Counted from the stretch's first letter, positions 9,113 to 18,289 are shown. The stretch: 64,000 nt of DNA from Brevundimonas sp. (GCF_016463295.1 NZ_JAEMRO010000002.1:119860-183859), one strand, 5' to 3'. Notes: generated by a model from the sequence alone, not told the origin. Translations and numbers: made by a program.

Positions 9113-10195
9113 ATGAAGTCGATCGCTTGGGGCGCAAAGACCGCCCGCTCCAAACTCGAGCGCATGGAGATCGACCGGCCCGATCCGAAGGACAATGAGG
9201 TGGTGATCGAGGTGCTTTACGCGGGGGTCTGCCACTCTGACATCCACCAGGTGAAGAATGAATGGCACAACACCGTCTATCCCTGCATCCCTGGCCACGA
9301 GATCGTTGGTCGTGTGAAGTCCGTCGGTGCCTCCGCTTCGCGATTTAAGGAGGGCGACATGGTTGGCGTCGGCTGCATGATCGACAGCTGCCGCACATGT
9401 GAACCCTGCAAGGATGGCGACCAGAACTATTGTGAGGGGCCGAACGGCTGGCTTGCTACCTATAACGGCCCGATGACTCCGGCGACGGAGACAGCGGATG
9501 GCACGAACATCTATGGTCGCGACAACACCTTCGGCGGCTATTCCGATATTGTCGTCGTGCCGGAGGACTTCGTACTGACCTTGCCCGAGGGGCTGGATCC
9601 GAAGAAGGCCGCTCCCATCCTCTGCGCCGGCGTTACGACCTGGTCGCCGATGCAGCACTGGGGCGTAGAGAAGGGTGACCATGTCGCCGTTCTCGGCTTC
9701 GGCGGGCTGGGTCATATGGCCGTCAAGTTGGCAAAGGCCATGGGCTGCAAAGTCACAGTCCTGACGTCAAACCCCGACAAGCTGAAGGATGCGAAAACGC
9801 ACGGCGCGGACAATGCGGTAATCGAAACCGACAAGACCGCCCTTGCCGAATTCGAGAACGCCTTCGACTTCATTCTCTCGACCGTGCCCGAAAAGCATGA
9901 GGTTGGTGCTCTGTTCGACCTGCTGAAGCGCGACGGTCAGTTCGTGGTGGTCGGCAATCTCGACGTCATCGACGGGGTCGACAATTCCAAGCTGGCGTTC
10001 AAACGCCAGAGCCTCGCGGGCTCGCTGATTGGCAATCTGCAGGAGACGCAAGACGTGTTGGACTTCTGTGCTGCCAACGACATCGCGCCCGAGGTCGTGA
10101 TGATCGACATCAAAGACATCAACGACGCCTACGTGAAGATTGAGAACGGGGAGGTGCGGTACCGCTACGTCATCGATATGCAGAGTTTGAGCTGA
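9113..10195 (+). CDS. NAD(P)-dependent zinc alcohol dehydrogenase
   Basis: AGVCHSDIHQVKNEW, GHEIVGRV, CEPCKDGDQNYC, GFGGLGHMAVKLAKAMG. Confidence 0.93.
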   Translation: MKSIAWGAKTARSKLERMEIDRPDPKDNEVVIEVLYAGVCHSDIHQVKNEWHNTVYPCIPGHEIVGRVKSVGASASRFKEGDMVGVGCMIDSCRTCEPCKDGDQNYCEGPNGWLATYNGPMTPATETADGTNIYGRDNTFGGYSDIVVVPEDFVLTLPEGLDPKKAAPILCAGVTTWSPMQHWGVEKGDHVAVLGFGGLGHMAVKLAKAMGCKVTVLTSNPDKLKDAKTHGADNAVIETDKTALAEFENAFDFILSTVPEKHEVGALFDLLKRDGQFVVVGNLDVIDGVDNSKLAFKRQSLAGSLIGNLQETQDVLDFCAANDIAPEVVMIDIKDINDAYVKIENGEVRYRYVIDMQSLS

Positions 10196-10295
10196 CCAAC
10201 CTCGACGAGGCAGCTTCTCTTGGTGTGCGGTTTGAATGTTCGCTTCGTTCGCTAGTCGCGGATTTGGTCTTGGTGAGTAACAGCCACTTCCGCCC

Positions 10296-10325
10296 ATCAG
10301 TGTGGATGTAGAAAAGTGCACTCGC
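10296..10325 (+). repeat. 30-bp dispersed motif, degenerate copy 5
   Basis: ATCAGTGTGGATGTAGAAAAGTGCACTCGC. Confidence 0.5.
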
Positions 10326-10470
10326 GTCGGAAAGCCAGGGGCGGGTTTTGGCGTGTAGTGGCGGTTTCTAGGGTCCGCAGAGCAGGATGGCGTGTCGTCA
10401 GCATCCGTTCGTCGAGAAACAAGACGCCAACATTCGGCGCGCCCAGCTCGTCGCTACGGCGTTGGCGATG

Positions 10471-10662
10471 TCAGCTCCCCTCGACCGAGACGTGGGCACC
10501 AACGCCGTCGGTCTTGCCGGCTAAGCCAGGCACCTCATCCAGTTGGCGTAGACTTGTGAAGTGACCACGCTCCTCGCGATATCGAACGATCTCGAAGCCG
10601 TGGCCGCGCAACCCGTCGATGGCGTCGAACTCTTCGGCAGTCGCGGTGTTGAGGTCGATCAT
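10471..10662 (-). CDS. helix-hairpin-helix (ComEA-like) small protein
   Basis: DLNTATAEEFDAIDGLRGHGFEIVRYREERGHFTSLRQLDEVPGL. Confidence 0.7.
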   Translation of the reverse strand: MIDLNTATAEEFDAIDGLRGHGFEIVRYREERGHFTSLRQLDEVPGLAGKTDGVGAHVSVEGS

Positions 10663-10868
10663 TTCTGACTGCCCTCGGACAACCCAGTCGGGCGATGGGC
10701 AAGCGCAAAATCGATGGCCTCGATGTCCACCTTCAGTTTGACCAAATCGCGGATACGTTCGTGGTCGCCGGATGCTGCCGCGTCGACCGCTGTTGGCCAG
10801 ACCTTGGCTTCCAGTTCCTCGCGGATCGCCTGAAGCTGGGCGGCGACCGCCTCGTTATCAGTTGTCAT
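10659..10868 (-). CDS. hypothetical protein
   Basis: 69-aa ORF with ATGA-type overlap with the downstream HhH gene. Confidence 0.5.
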   Translation of the reverse strand: MTTDNEAVAAQLQAIREELEAKVWPTAVDAAASGDHERIRDLVKLKVDIEAIDFALAHRPTGLSEGSQK

Positions 10869-10874
10869 GCTGCG

Positions 10875-11138
10875 CTATTTCAAGTCGGCGATCGCTTCGC
10901 CGGCCTCTTCTTCTTCGAGGAGGGCGGCGTTATCGGCGTTGGCGGACAGCCGGACTTGATTGCCTTCGACGGCGGCTACCAGCCCGCCGGAGAGGTAGTG
11001 GTGGTGATCGCTGTGCGACCCGCTGTCGGCCTTGGTAAGCTTAATTCGATCGCCTTCGACTTTGTCGACTGTGCCTAGGTGGACTCCGTCGGCACCAATG
11101 ACTTCCATATGTTCTTTGATCTGCGAAAGATCGGTCAT
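10875..11138 (-). CDS. DUF2171 family protein
   Basis: QIKEHMEVIGADGVHLGTVDKVEGDRIKLTKADS; start moved to MTDLSQIKEH. Confidence 0.8.
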   Translation of the reverse strand: MTDLSQIKEHMEVIGADGVHLGTVDKVEGDRIKLTKADSGSHSDHHHYLSGGLVAAVEGNQVRLSANADNAALLEEEEAGEAIADLK

Positions 11139-11397
11139 CGCGGGTCTCCTTCTGACTGCCATAGCTAACGGAGACTGGACTACGACGTTCCAGAAAGTTG
11201 GGCAGATCACCGCAACGGCAAGGCTGACAAGGCCCTGCGATGGTGATCGCGCTGAAGCTTGTCCGACTAGCACCTCAAAAGGCCTCTAATGTCGGCGGCG
11301 GCGGGGCAACAAGCGCGCGACAAGGCTAACAATAGCTGCGTCGCATTCCGCCGAAGCTCGAAGGTCTCCTTTCGGCGCTTAGCAGCCAACTTGGCCC

Positions 11398-11427
11398 GTC
11401 GGTGTAGATCCATACAAATCCACCTTG
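11398..11427 (+). repeat. 30-bp dispersed motif, degenerate copy 6
   Basis: GTCGGTGTAGATCCATACAAATCCACCTTG. Confidence 0.5.
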
Positions 11428-11454
11428 GTTGCTAAGGCTCAGTGGCAGGTGTTT

Positions 11455-11541
11455 TCGAGAATGCCGATTCGGCGAGGCGACGGGCCAGAGTCTGCTTTGG
11501 GGATCGAAGCTAAAGTCTACTTTCGACCCATAGCGGACACG
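11455..11541. repeat. GTCCGC...GCGGAC family repeat, long form
   Basis: GAGAATGCCGATTCGGCGAGGCGAC...AAGCTAAAGTCTACTTTCGACCCATAGCGGAC; alignable to 488-575. Confidence 0.65.
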
Positions 11542-11552
11542 GCTGGTGTTGT

Positions 11553-12095
11553 TTGCGGGCGCTACCACTGGACGTAAGCGCATTTCTGGGAGACCGTGTC
11601 CGGTGGAGGATGCCGATGCTCATACCGCTGTACCTATTGTTGGTAACGTCGCCCCAAGAGCCATCCTCACAGACACCCCCGGGTCTTCACCCAGCCGATC
11701 AATACTCACAGGAGCAGGTCACTTATGGCCGTCCCAGACCGCCACTAGAACCCGCGCCTGTGCCAATTACCTTCGGCCCGCCCCCGGTCCCGCCTACCCT
11801 GGATGGCTCGTGGAGCGTCGACCTGTCGACTGAGCCTGACACGCCCTATCAAAAACCAATGATGCTTCGGCTTGCTCCGGACGGCTCCGTCACCGGTGAC
11901 TTTTACGACAGCCAGATTGAGGCGGGCCGCTGGACCAGTCGGCGCGGCCGCACGTGCGCCGCTTTTCGGACGACCGATGGCGTTGGTCCGTATCACACCA
12001 CCGTATGTGCGGTAGGCGACCATGCCGAAGGTCAGACCTGGGCCGAGCACCGGGATTTCGTCTTCCTCTGGCGAGCCGAGCCGGTCCGCGAATAG
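11553..12095 (+). CDS. hypothetical secreted protein
   Basis: ORF; start may be the internal MPMLIPLYLLL. Confidence 0.4.
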   Translation: MRALPLDVSAFLGDRVRWRMPMLIPLYLLLVTSPQEPSSQTPPGLHPADQYSQEQVTYGRPRPPLEPAPVPITFGPPPVPPTLDGSWSVDLSTEPDTPYQKPMMLRLAPDGSVTGDFYDSQIEAGRWTSRRGRTCAAFRTTDGVGPYHTTVCAVGDHAEGQTWAEHRDFVFLWRAEPVRE

Positions 12096-12353
12096 ATGCG
12101 CACAGATCGTCTTGCCCTGTCAGCGATCGCTGCCGCGGCCGGTCTTACCGGCTGCACAACGATACCGGTCGAAGATGCCTGCCGGGTCGAAGCCTCGGCT
12201 CAAGGCGTAACACTCACCGGCGACCCTGCTGTCGAGCCGCTGCCGGCATCAGACCAAGTGCTGTACCAGTGGTTCGGCAGCGGCGTGGATTGCATGACGA
12301 AGCGGGGGCACGTTCAGAGCGTCACGGTTTCTCCAGTCACCCTTTCAAACTAG
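12096..12353 (+). CDS. hypothetical lipoprotein
   Basis: Lipobox AGLTGC. Confidence 0.45.
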   Translation: MRTDRLALSAIAAAAGLTGCTTIPVEDACRVEASAQGVTLTGDPAVEPLPASDQVLYQWFGSGVDCMTKRGHVQSVTVSPVTLSN

Positions 12354-12458
12354 AGAAGCCCGCCACCCCCAAAGGAGTAACGGGCAAGAACGTCGTGCAG
12401 GGTGATAAGTATTTGTCTGAACGAGGCTAGACGTCAGCCGGGACCAAGTCAGGCCCCG

Positions 12459-12516
12459 GGTGTCCGCTTCCGGACTAGAAGCTAACGTCCGCAATCGACC
12501 CATTGCGGACATTTGG
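12459..12516. repeat. GTCCGC...GCGGAC family repeat
   Basis: GTGTCCGCTTCCGGACTAGAAGCTAACGTCCGCAATCGACCCATTGCGGACATT. Confidence 0.65.
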
Positions 12517-12562
12517 AGAAAGCGCTTGAGTTCAACACGGGAGCTCGCCTGAGCAGATCGGG

Positions 12563-13000
12563 GTGCCAAGGATGATGTATAGACGGTGCAGCCTATTATT
12601 GGCCCTAGCCATGGCGGGGTGCGCGACCTCTCCTCAGTCGTCGAGCGGCCTCATTTCAGATGCCCCAAGTGTTGCGCAAGTTCAAAGTGCCTATCGTGCC
12701 TACAGCGCGCGACTGCCTTGCCCGGAGCCAGCAATCTGCGGGAGTAGACCAGCAAGCTCTGTTTCCGAGGCTAGCTGTGAGCTTCACGGCTCTGCGCGCG
12801 CGTCCTGCCTCTTTACAATCGTTGGTCCTCTTGGCCAGCCACGCTACTCATGCTCAGGCCTGTTCGAGGCTAACGGAGCGGATTGGTGGATGGTGAGCCT
12901 AGTCGAACCCTGTAGATCCGTGCCTTGGGAGCTTCCAACGGCTCGCGACCTTGCACGGCTTGAGACCGTCCTCCGCCTAGAGGATGGGACAAATAAGTGA
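12563..13000 (+). CDS. hypothetical lipoprotein
   Basis: Signal LLALAMAGCATSPQ. Confidence 0.5.
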   Translation: MPRMMYRRCSLLLALAMAGCATSPQSSSGLISDAPSVAQVQSAYRAYSARLPCPEPAICGSRPASSVSEASCELHGSARASCLFTIVGPLGQPRYSCSGLFEANGADWWMVSLVEPCRSVPWELPTARDLARLETVLRLEDGTNK

Positions 13001-13019
13001 GGGGCTGATGTGGGCCGAG

Positions 13020-13137
13020 GAAACATCCGCTTTCCACCCCCAGCCGCCGCTCGGATGTCGGCTCGCGGGCCGCAGGCCGGATGTCTGCTTTTCGGCAGCG
13101 ACCTGGTGTCCGCAGTCGACCCATAGCGGACCTTGCA
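13020..13137. repeat. GTCCGC...GCGGAC family repeat, tandem/degenerate
   Basis: ATGTCTGCTTTTCGGCAGCGACCTGGTGTCCGCAGTCGACCCATAGCGGAC. Confidence 0.6.
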
Positions 13138-13164
13138 GGTCAGCTTGTGCAGGTTAGATTGGGG

Positions 13165-13233
13165 TCGGGAGTAGTTTAAATAAAACGCCGGTTACAACCG
13201 CAGTTGCGGGTGGAAATCCCGCCTCCCGCTCGC
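13165..13233 (+). tRNA. tRNA-like relic (possible degenerate tRNA, anticodon-like TAC)
   Basis: TCGGGAG/CTCCCGC acceptor-like ends (6 of 7 pairs), GTTT/AAAC D-stem, perfect 5-bp T-stem GCGGG-TGGAAAT-CCCGC; anticodon stem poor. Confidence 0.3.
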
Positions 13234-13235
13234 TC

Positions 13236-13292
13236 GATGTCCACTTTTCGGACCGATCTTGGGGGCCGCAATCGACCCAAAGCGGACGTCTG
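13236..13292. repeat. GTCCGC...GCGGAC family repeat
   Basis: ATGTCCACTTTTCGGACCGATCTTGGGGGCCGCAATCGACCCAAAGCGGACGTC. Confidence 0.6.
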
Positions 13293-13366
13293 CACAGCCT
13301 CCCGTAAGCAGATGAAGCCGTCACCAATTCAGAACGCTTGACTCATAACTCGACATATGGCGAGTT

Positions 13367-13684
13367 ATGGGAATGACACGTCCCGCAAACGCTTCTAACC
13401 AGACCCGCGTCCTCCTCGCCCACTTTGCCGACCAACCCCAGGCGTGGCGATATGGCTATGAGTTGAGCAAGTCGACCGGGCTTGGATCAGGGACCCTCTA
13501 CCCGACCCTCGCCCGCCTTTCGGAGCAAGGTCTCCTGGAGTCCGAGTGGAGGCCGTCGTTGCAGCCGGGTCGACCCCCCAGACATGCCTATCGGCTTACG
13601 AGCGCAGGGATCGAGTTCGCCCGATCCCAATCCGTCAAGCCGGTCAGGGCGTCCAAATCGCGTTCCAGACAGGTTACGGCATGA
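13367..13684 (+). CDS. PadR family transcriptional regulator
   Basis: YELSKSTGLGSGTLYPTLARLSEQGLLESEW wHTH signature. Confidence 0.85.
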   Translation: MGMTRPANASNQTRVLLAHFADQPQAWRYGYELSKSTGLGSGTLYPTLARLSEQGLLESEWRPSLQPGRPPRHAYRLTSAGIEFARSQSVKPVRASKSRSRQVTA

Positions 13685-14220
13685 CCAATTTCACGACACT
13701 GCTTTTTGAATTCGCGATCAAGGTCGGCCCGGCGGACCGTGAAATCTGGCTCAGAGCGATGCAGATGGAGTTCGAGTTCATACCGGCTGCGGAGCGACTG
13801 CGCTTCGCAAGCGGCTGTCTCGCGGCGGCGGTCGTCTGGCGCATCTGGACGCCGGACGGGGTGCGCAAAGTCACCCAGGCCGGCCTCGTCGCGGCCAGCG
13901 CGTCGCTGGCCGGCCTTGTCACGATCCATGCCCTGCTCGGGACCTTCGGGCCGCTCAATCCTATGATGACCGCCCTCGGGCTCAGCTATGCGGCAGGAGC
14001 TGCGGCAACGGCGCGTTGGAGTCTTCGCGGCATGTCCGTCTTCGCACTCGGCGGCATCGCGCTGAACACCGTGTTTGTGGTCGCATGGGCGGGAGGTGCC
14101 GCCGAGCCGCCGGGGTTCGTCCGCGCCTTGTCCGTAGAGGCGTATATAATCCTGGCCACGTTCCTGGGCGCCGCTGCTCTTGCTCATGCGCTGGCCCGTC
14201 GACTCGAGCGCGGCGCATGA
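13681..14220 (+). CDS. hypothetical membrane protein co-transcribed with PadR
   Basis: ATG at 13681 overlaps PadR stop; several hydrophobic segments. Confidence 0.6.
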   Translation: MTNFTTLLFEFAIKVGPADREIWLRAMQMEFEFIPAAERLRFASGCLAAAVVWRIWTPDGVRKVTQAGLVAASASLAGLVTIHALLGTFGPLNPMMTALGLSYAAGAAATARWSLRGMSVFALGGIALNTVFVVAWAGGAAEPPGFVRALSVEAYIILATFLGAAALAHALARRLERGA

Positions 14221-14582
14221 CCCGGAAGGCCATGTGGCTGCTATCTTTATCGGGTCTGCTCTTGGGCGTCCTGCATCTGGCCCTCACGCTTCCAATCTAC
14301 GGACGCCTTTCACTGGAGGCGTTGTGGTTCGCCGGGAGCGGCCTGGCCGTCGTCTGCTGTGCGCTTATGAACGTTGGCGCTCTGCGCAGCAGCGCGCCGT
14401 TCAGTCGCTGGGCAGCCGTTATCGCGAATCTGCTGATTGCAGGGTTCTTCGCTGCAGCGTGGCCACTGCTGCCGAGCCCCCAAGTAGCAGCCGGCATCAT
14501 AATTTTTGTCGTCCTGGCCGCCTGCTTTGGCCCGATAACCGCTTGGCAAGAGAGAGCCGCTTCCTCCGAGGCTGCTTCGTAG
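14217..14582 (+). CDS. hypothetical membrane protein
   Basis: ATG overlapping the upstream stop; hydrophobic segments. Confidence 0.55.
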   Translation: MTRKAMWLLSLSGLLLGVLHLALTLPIYGRLSLEALWFAGSGLAVVCCALMNVGALRSSAPFSRWAAVIANLLIAGFFAAAWPLLPSPQVAAGIIIFVVLAACFGPITAWQERAASSEAAS

Positions 14583-14607
14583 GGAAAGCCAGATCGCAGG
14601 CTCGCTA

Positions 14608-14635
14608 GTGTCCGTTGTCCACCCAAAGCGGACGT
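14608..14635. repeat. GTCCGC...GCGGAC family repeat, short form
   Basis: GTGTCCGTTGTCCACCCAAAGCGGACGT. Confidence 0.6.
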
Positions 14636-14906
14636 CAGGGACTTCTGCTTTGCGGCGGCTCACCCGCCTCCAATCAGCGGAAGCTCCGAAGGGCAGCTAC
14701 GAGTCACGAGCGGACCTTCGGTTCTAGGATTGCCGATTATGCGCATTTCGCGAACGAGGCGGGAACATCTAGTGCGCGTCCCGTTGAGTCCCCCGGCTAG
14801 CCTGTGCGCCCTTCCTAGTCCTCCGGGGGGGCCATCCTCAAGTTCGAGCCGCTGAAAGCTCGCAGTCGGAAGCGGTGCCGTCCGGCACCGTCGCCGCGCG
14901 GTGCCA

Positions 14907-16088
14907 TCAGTCGTCGTCCATGATGCGATAGACGGCGAGTTGCGCCTTCCAGTCGGCCGGGAGTCGACCTGTGCCGCGCACAAGTTTCTTTAGACGACGA
15001 AGATCGTCCTGAATGATGTCTCTGCCTGCAGAAGTATCGAGGCTCTTGAGAGCCCAGACATCCTGCCAGAACTCGGCCGGAACGCCCGTCATCAAATTTC
15101 TGGCGGCGTCGCCAGCAGATTTGCCGTCATCGCCCATAATTGGGTGGTCATTGAAGGCAATATCGTACTGAGCCTTCAGTTGATCGACGATCATCTCCGA
15201 AAGGGATTGGATCGTCGCCTTCAACACGAGGTTCGGATACCTTCCGGCGTTGTCCGCGGTGATGCCGTACGTCGCGAAGATGGCCTTCCAGATGGCGTAA
15301 AGCACCGAAAGGGCGTCGCTCTCATCCTCCTTCGTCTCCGGAAAGGCGCGCGTGATGGCTTTCAGCGAATTTTCCAGCGCGGTGGGTTGAACAACAGGCT
15401 CTGCGCCTGGGAAACGGTTGTTCACCCAGTTGACCATCTTATAAAATGGACTCTCCGGATCTTCGTTGAGAACGTCGACGAAGGTCGCGAAGCGTGGAAC
15501 GGTGACGGACGCTTGCGTAAGACGGTCACGGAGCGGAATCTCGATCATGTCGAAATTCGCGATCAGCGCCTTGAGATTGTCGGTCGGTACCTTGTGTGAC
15601 TTGTTATTGATGGTGACGAACTGGAACGCGCGCTCCAGTTTGGACATACTAGGGAACAGACAAACGGGTACCGGGATTTCGGCCTCTACCTCGGCCATTC
15701 CGCGTAGCCGGTGTTGCCCATCCAAGATGTATGTGTGGTCCTGAACGGCGTTCGAGAGCGTCAATTCCCACAGATCATCGTCGATCTGCTGCATCGAATA
15801 ACCGGCGACATCATCCGTAAGGGTCGTTGGGTCATCGATATGGGGAAGGCCTTCATCGAAAGCGATGGTCACGCTCGTGGGAATGACGTTGTTCAGGGAC
15901 GCGCCGAAGAAGCGTTTGATTTGGCGCCAACGCGCATCAACCAGGGCGCGCTGCACATTACCCCTGTCCAGCTTGATATTGTCGGCATGCGCCCAGGTTG
16001 TGATTTCCTTGGCGTTAGCGACGAAGACTAGAAATGTCGCGTCTGTCCCCGCCTGTTGCTCGACCAGAAAGCCTCTATATTTATGCAC
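14907..16088 (-). CDS. DGQHR domain protein (DndB/DpdB-like)
   Basis: YILDGQHRLRGMAEVE; INNKSHKVPTDNLKALI. GTG start at 16088 overlaps the upstream HNH stop. Confidence 0.8.
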   Translation of the reverse strand: MHKYRGFLVEQQAGTDATFLVFVANAKEITTWAHADNIKLDRGNVQRALVDARWRQIKRFFGASLNNVIPTSVTIAFDEGLPHIDDPTTLTDDVAGYSMQQIDDDLWELTLSNAVQDHTYILDGQHRLRGMAEVEAEIPVPVCLFPSMSKLERAFQFVTINNKSHKVPTDNLKALIANFDMIEIPLRDRLTQASVTVPRFATFVDVLNEDPESPFYKMVNWVNNRFPGAEPVVQPTALENSLKAITRAFPETKEDESDALSVLYAIWKAIFATYGITADNAGRYPNLVLKATIQSLSEMIVDQLKAQYDIAFNDHPIMGDDGKSAGDAARNLMTGVPAEFWQDVWALKSLDTSAGRDIIQDDLRRLKKLVRGTGRLPADWKAQLAVYRIMDDD

Positions 16089-16995
16089 GAAGCAGTATCC
16101 CTTCTTCGATCTCGTCACCGCAGGGACCGCAAGCGATCTCCACGTTGAAAAAATGATAGGCGTCCTTTGGGTCGCCGCGGACGATGAATAGACGCTCGTC
16201 GGCCGCCTCATAGAACGGTACGTCGCAGCGCGCGCAGCAACCACGCTGACGCCAGAGCAATGCGAACTTCTTCACACCCCCGAACGTTTCCGTGATCCGA
16301 GAAGGAGTGATCGAAGGGGTTACATAGGTCTCGACCGGCAGGTCCGCAAAGCTAATCAATACATCCTTGAACTTGTTGCATGACTTGCAACTGGCGGCGA
16401 GATTAGACCGATGCCTGCTCCCGCCCCGGCGTTGTGGGAAAACGTGTTCAATCTCGAAAGTCCAGTAATTCTGCGGCGCTCGCTGCTCGGGCAACGCGTC
16501 ATCGGGCAACTCCTCCTCGGCTTCAGCCTCATTGCCGAAAATGAGAGAATGGCCGCAAAGGTAGCAGCGATGGCTGTTGGCTTGGGCGAAGCGGCGAATG
16601 GTCTTCTTTTGACTTTTGGTGGGGTCCGCTCCTCCCGCCCGGATCCGTTCGCAGGCCCGTCGAAGAAACCAGACGATGTTTGCGCGTTCTTCCGCGCTAA
16701 GATCCAGAAGGTCATCGACGAGATTGTCGAGTTCCTGGTCAAGCGCCTCTCCTGGAAGATCATTAAATTCCCCAACGAGTTGCACGCCCCTGACGATCAA
16801 CCGGCTATGGACGAAGTTGGTGAGGCGGTCGCCCAGATAAGCATAGCTGTCGCTTGCCCGGAGGCTGATCGGTGGTGAAACGGGCAACAGTTGCTTGAGA
16901 ATAAGCCACAACTGCTCGCCCCAGTCTGCTGCTTTGGATTCAATTTCCTCGCCGAATAAATAGGTCTTCGTAAGAGCAACGCCGCTTGGAGTCAT
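16081..16995 (-). CDS. HNH endonuclease-like protein with two Cys-rich modules
   Basis: CYLCGHSLIF...FEIEHVFPQRRGGSRHRSNLAASCKSCNKFKD; second CCARCDVPF...CGPCG. Confidence 0.85.
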   Translation of the reverse strand: MTPSGVALTKTYLFGEEIESKAADWGEQLWLILKQLLPVSPPISLRASDSYAYLGDRLTNFVHSRLIVRGVQLVGEFNDLPGEALDQELDNLVDDLLDLSAEERANIVWFLRRACERIRAGGADPTKSQKKTIRRFAQANSHRCYLCGHSLIFGNEAEAEEELPDDALPEQRAPQNYWTFEIEHVFPQRRGGSRHRSNLAASCKSCNKFKDVLISFADLPVETYVTPSITPSRITETFGGVKKFALLWRQRGCCARCDVPFYEAADERLFIVRGDPKDAYHFFNVEIACGPCGDEIEEGILLRA

Positions 16996-17335
16996 GCCTT
17001 TCTCCTCATAGACCTTTCAATTCGATACATTAACTGTGTCATCCGCCTATTCGAGGTGCCTATAGCGCGATCGCCAAAGCGTAAAGCGGTGCTGTTAAAG
17101 TCAAAATACAGAAAAATGCCAACCATTGAAGGCCTAACTAGTAGGCGCAAATCCTACCCTGACAGAGCCGTCGGGTGGCTGACGGAGCCCCACGTCTTCC
17201 CGTCTCATATGCCTTTGGGCCCGTACGCCGAACCTCCGGCGAGGATGGCCTAAACCGAGGCTGCAACCCCTCACTGAAGTCCCGGCAGGTCGTGATCGCG
17301 CTCGCCTTATCCGCCGACGCCGCTAGGTTGTCGTC

Positions 17336-18289
17336 ATGAGCTACGACATCATAGGCGACATCCATGGTCACGCGGACCAACTGATTTCGCTTCTTCAAAC
17401 GCTCGGCTACCAGCACCGCGGCGGGGCTTGGCGTCACCCGAGCCGATCGGTGATTTTTGTCGGCGATTTTGTCGATCGCGGTCCGGGTCAACTGCGGACG
17501 CTCGAGATGGTGCGCGACATGGTCGAGGCCGGTTCGGCGCGGGCGGTGATGGGCAATCACGAGTTCAACGCGATCGCATGGGCGACCCCGCACCCGGCGC
17601 AAGAAGGCGCCTACCTGCGCTCACGCGCGGGCCCGGTGGGCGAGAAGAATCGTCACCAGCACCAGGCGTTCCTGGCCGAAGTCGCGGCCGACGGCGCCGA
17701 TCATCAGCGTTGGGTCGCCTGGTTTCTTGAGCTGCCGCTCTGGATCGAGGAGCCAGAGTTCCGTGTGGTGCACGCGTGCTGGAGCCCTCAACACGCTGAC
17801 CACCTAAGACCGCTGCTGCGCGAGGGCGAGCGGTTGAGCGTCGACCTGGTCCAGGCGGCGAGCCAGCGCGGCTCGCCCGAATATGAAGCGGTCGAAACGC
17901 TGTTAAAGGGGGCCGAGGTCGAGCTCCCCGACGGTCACAGCTTCACTGACAAGGACGGACATCATCGCACGGCTATTCGAATACGCTGGTGGGATCCGAC
18001 GCCAACCACCTACCGCGCCGCCTATATCGGTCCGGCAGGCGTCGACATGCCCGACCTGCCGCTGCCCACCTCTGAGCGGCGTCCAGCGCCTGACCGTCCG
18101 ACCTTCATCGGTCACTACTGGTTCGACCCGCTTGGGCCGCTCGCGCCGGTCACCCACCGTGTAGCGTGCGTGGATTTCAGCGTCGCAAAGGGCGGCCCGC
18201 TCGTGGCCTATCGCTATGATGGCGAGCCCGAACTGAGCGCCGCGAAGTTTGTGGCCGTGGACGTCGGAGCGGAGGTGCGGCGCACATGA
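17336..18289 (+). CDS. calcineurin-like metallophosphoesterase
   Basis: DIIGDIHGHADQL, VFVGDFVDRGPG-like (VIFVGDFVDRGP), VMGNHEFNA. Confidence 0.92.
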   Translation: MSYDIIGDIHGHADQLISLLQTLGYQHRGGAWRHPSRSVIFVGDFVDRGPGQLRTLEMVRDMVEAGSARAVMGNHEFNAIAWATPHPAQEGAYLRSRAGPVGEKNRHQHQAFLAEVAADGADHQRWVAWFLELPLWIEEPEFRVVHACWSPQHADHLRPLLREGERLSVDLVQAASQRGSPEYEAVETLLKGAEVELPDGHSFTDKDGHHRTAIRIRWWDPTPTTYRAAYIGPAGVDMPDLPLPTSERRPAPDRPTFIGHYWFDPLGPLAPVTHRVACVDFSVAKGGPLVAYRYDGEPELSAAKFVAVDVGAEVRRT

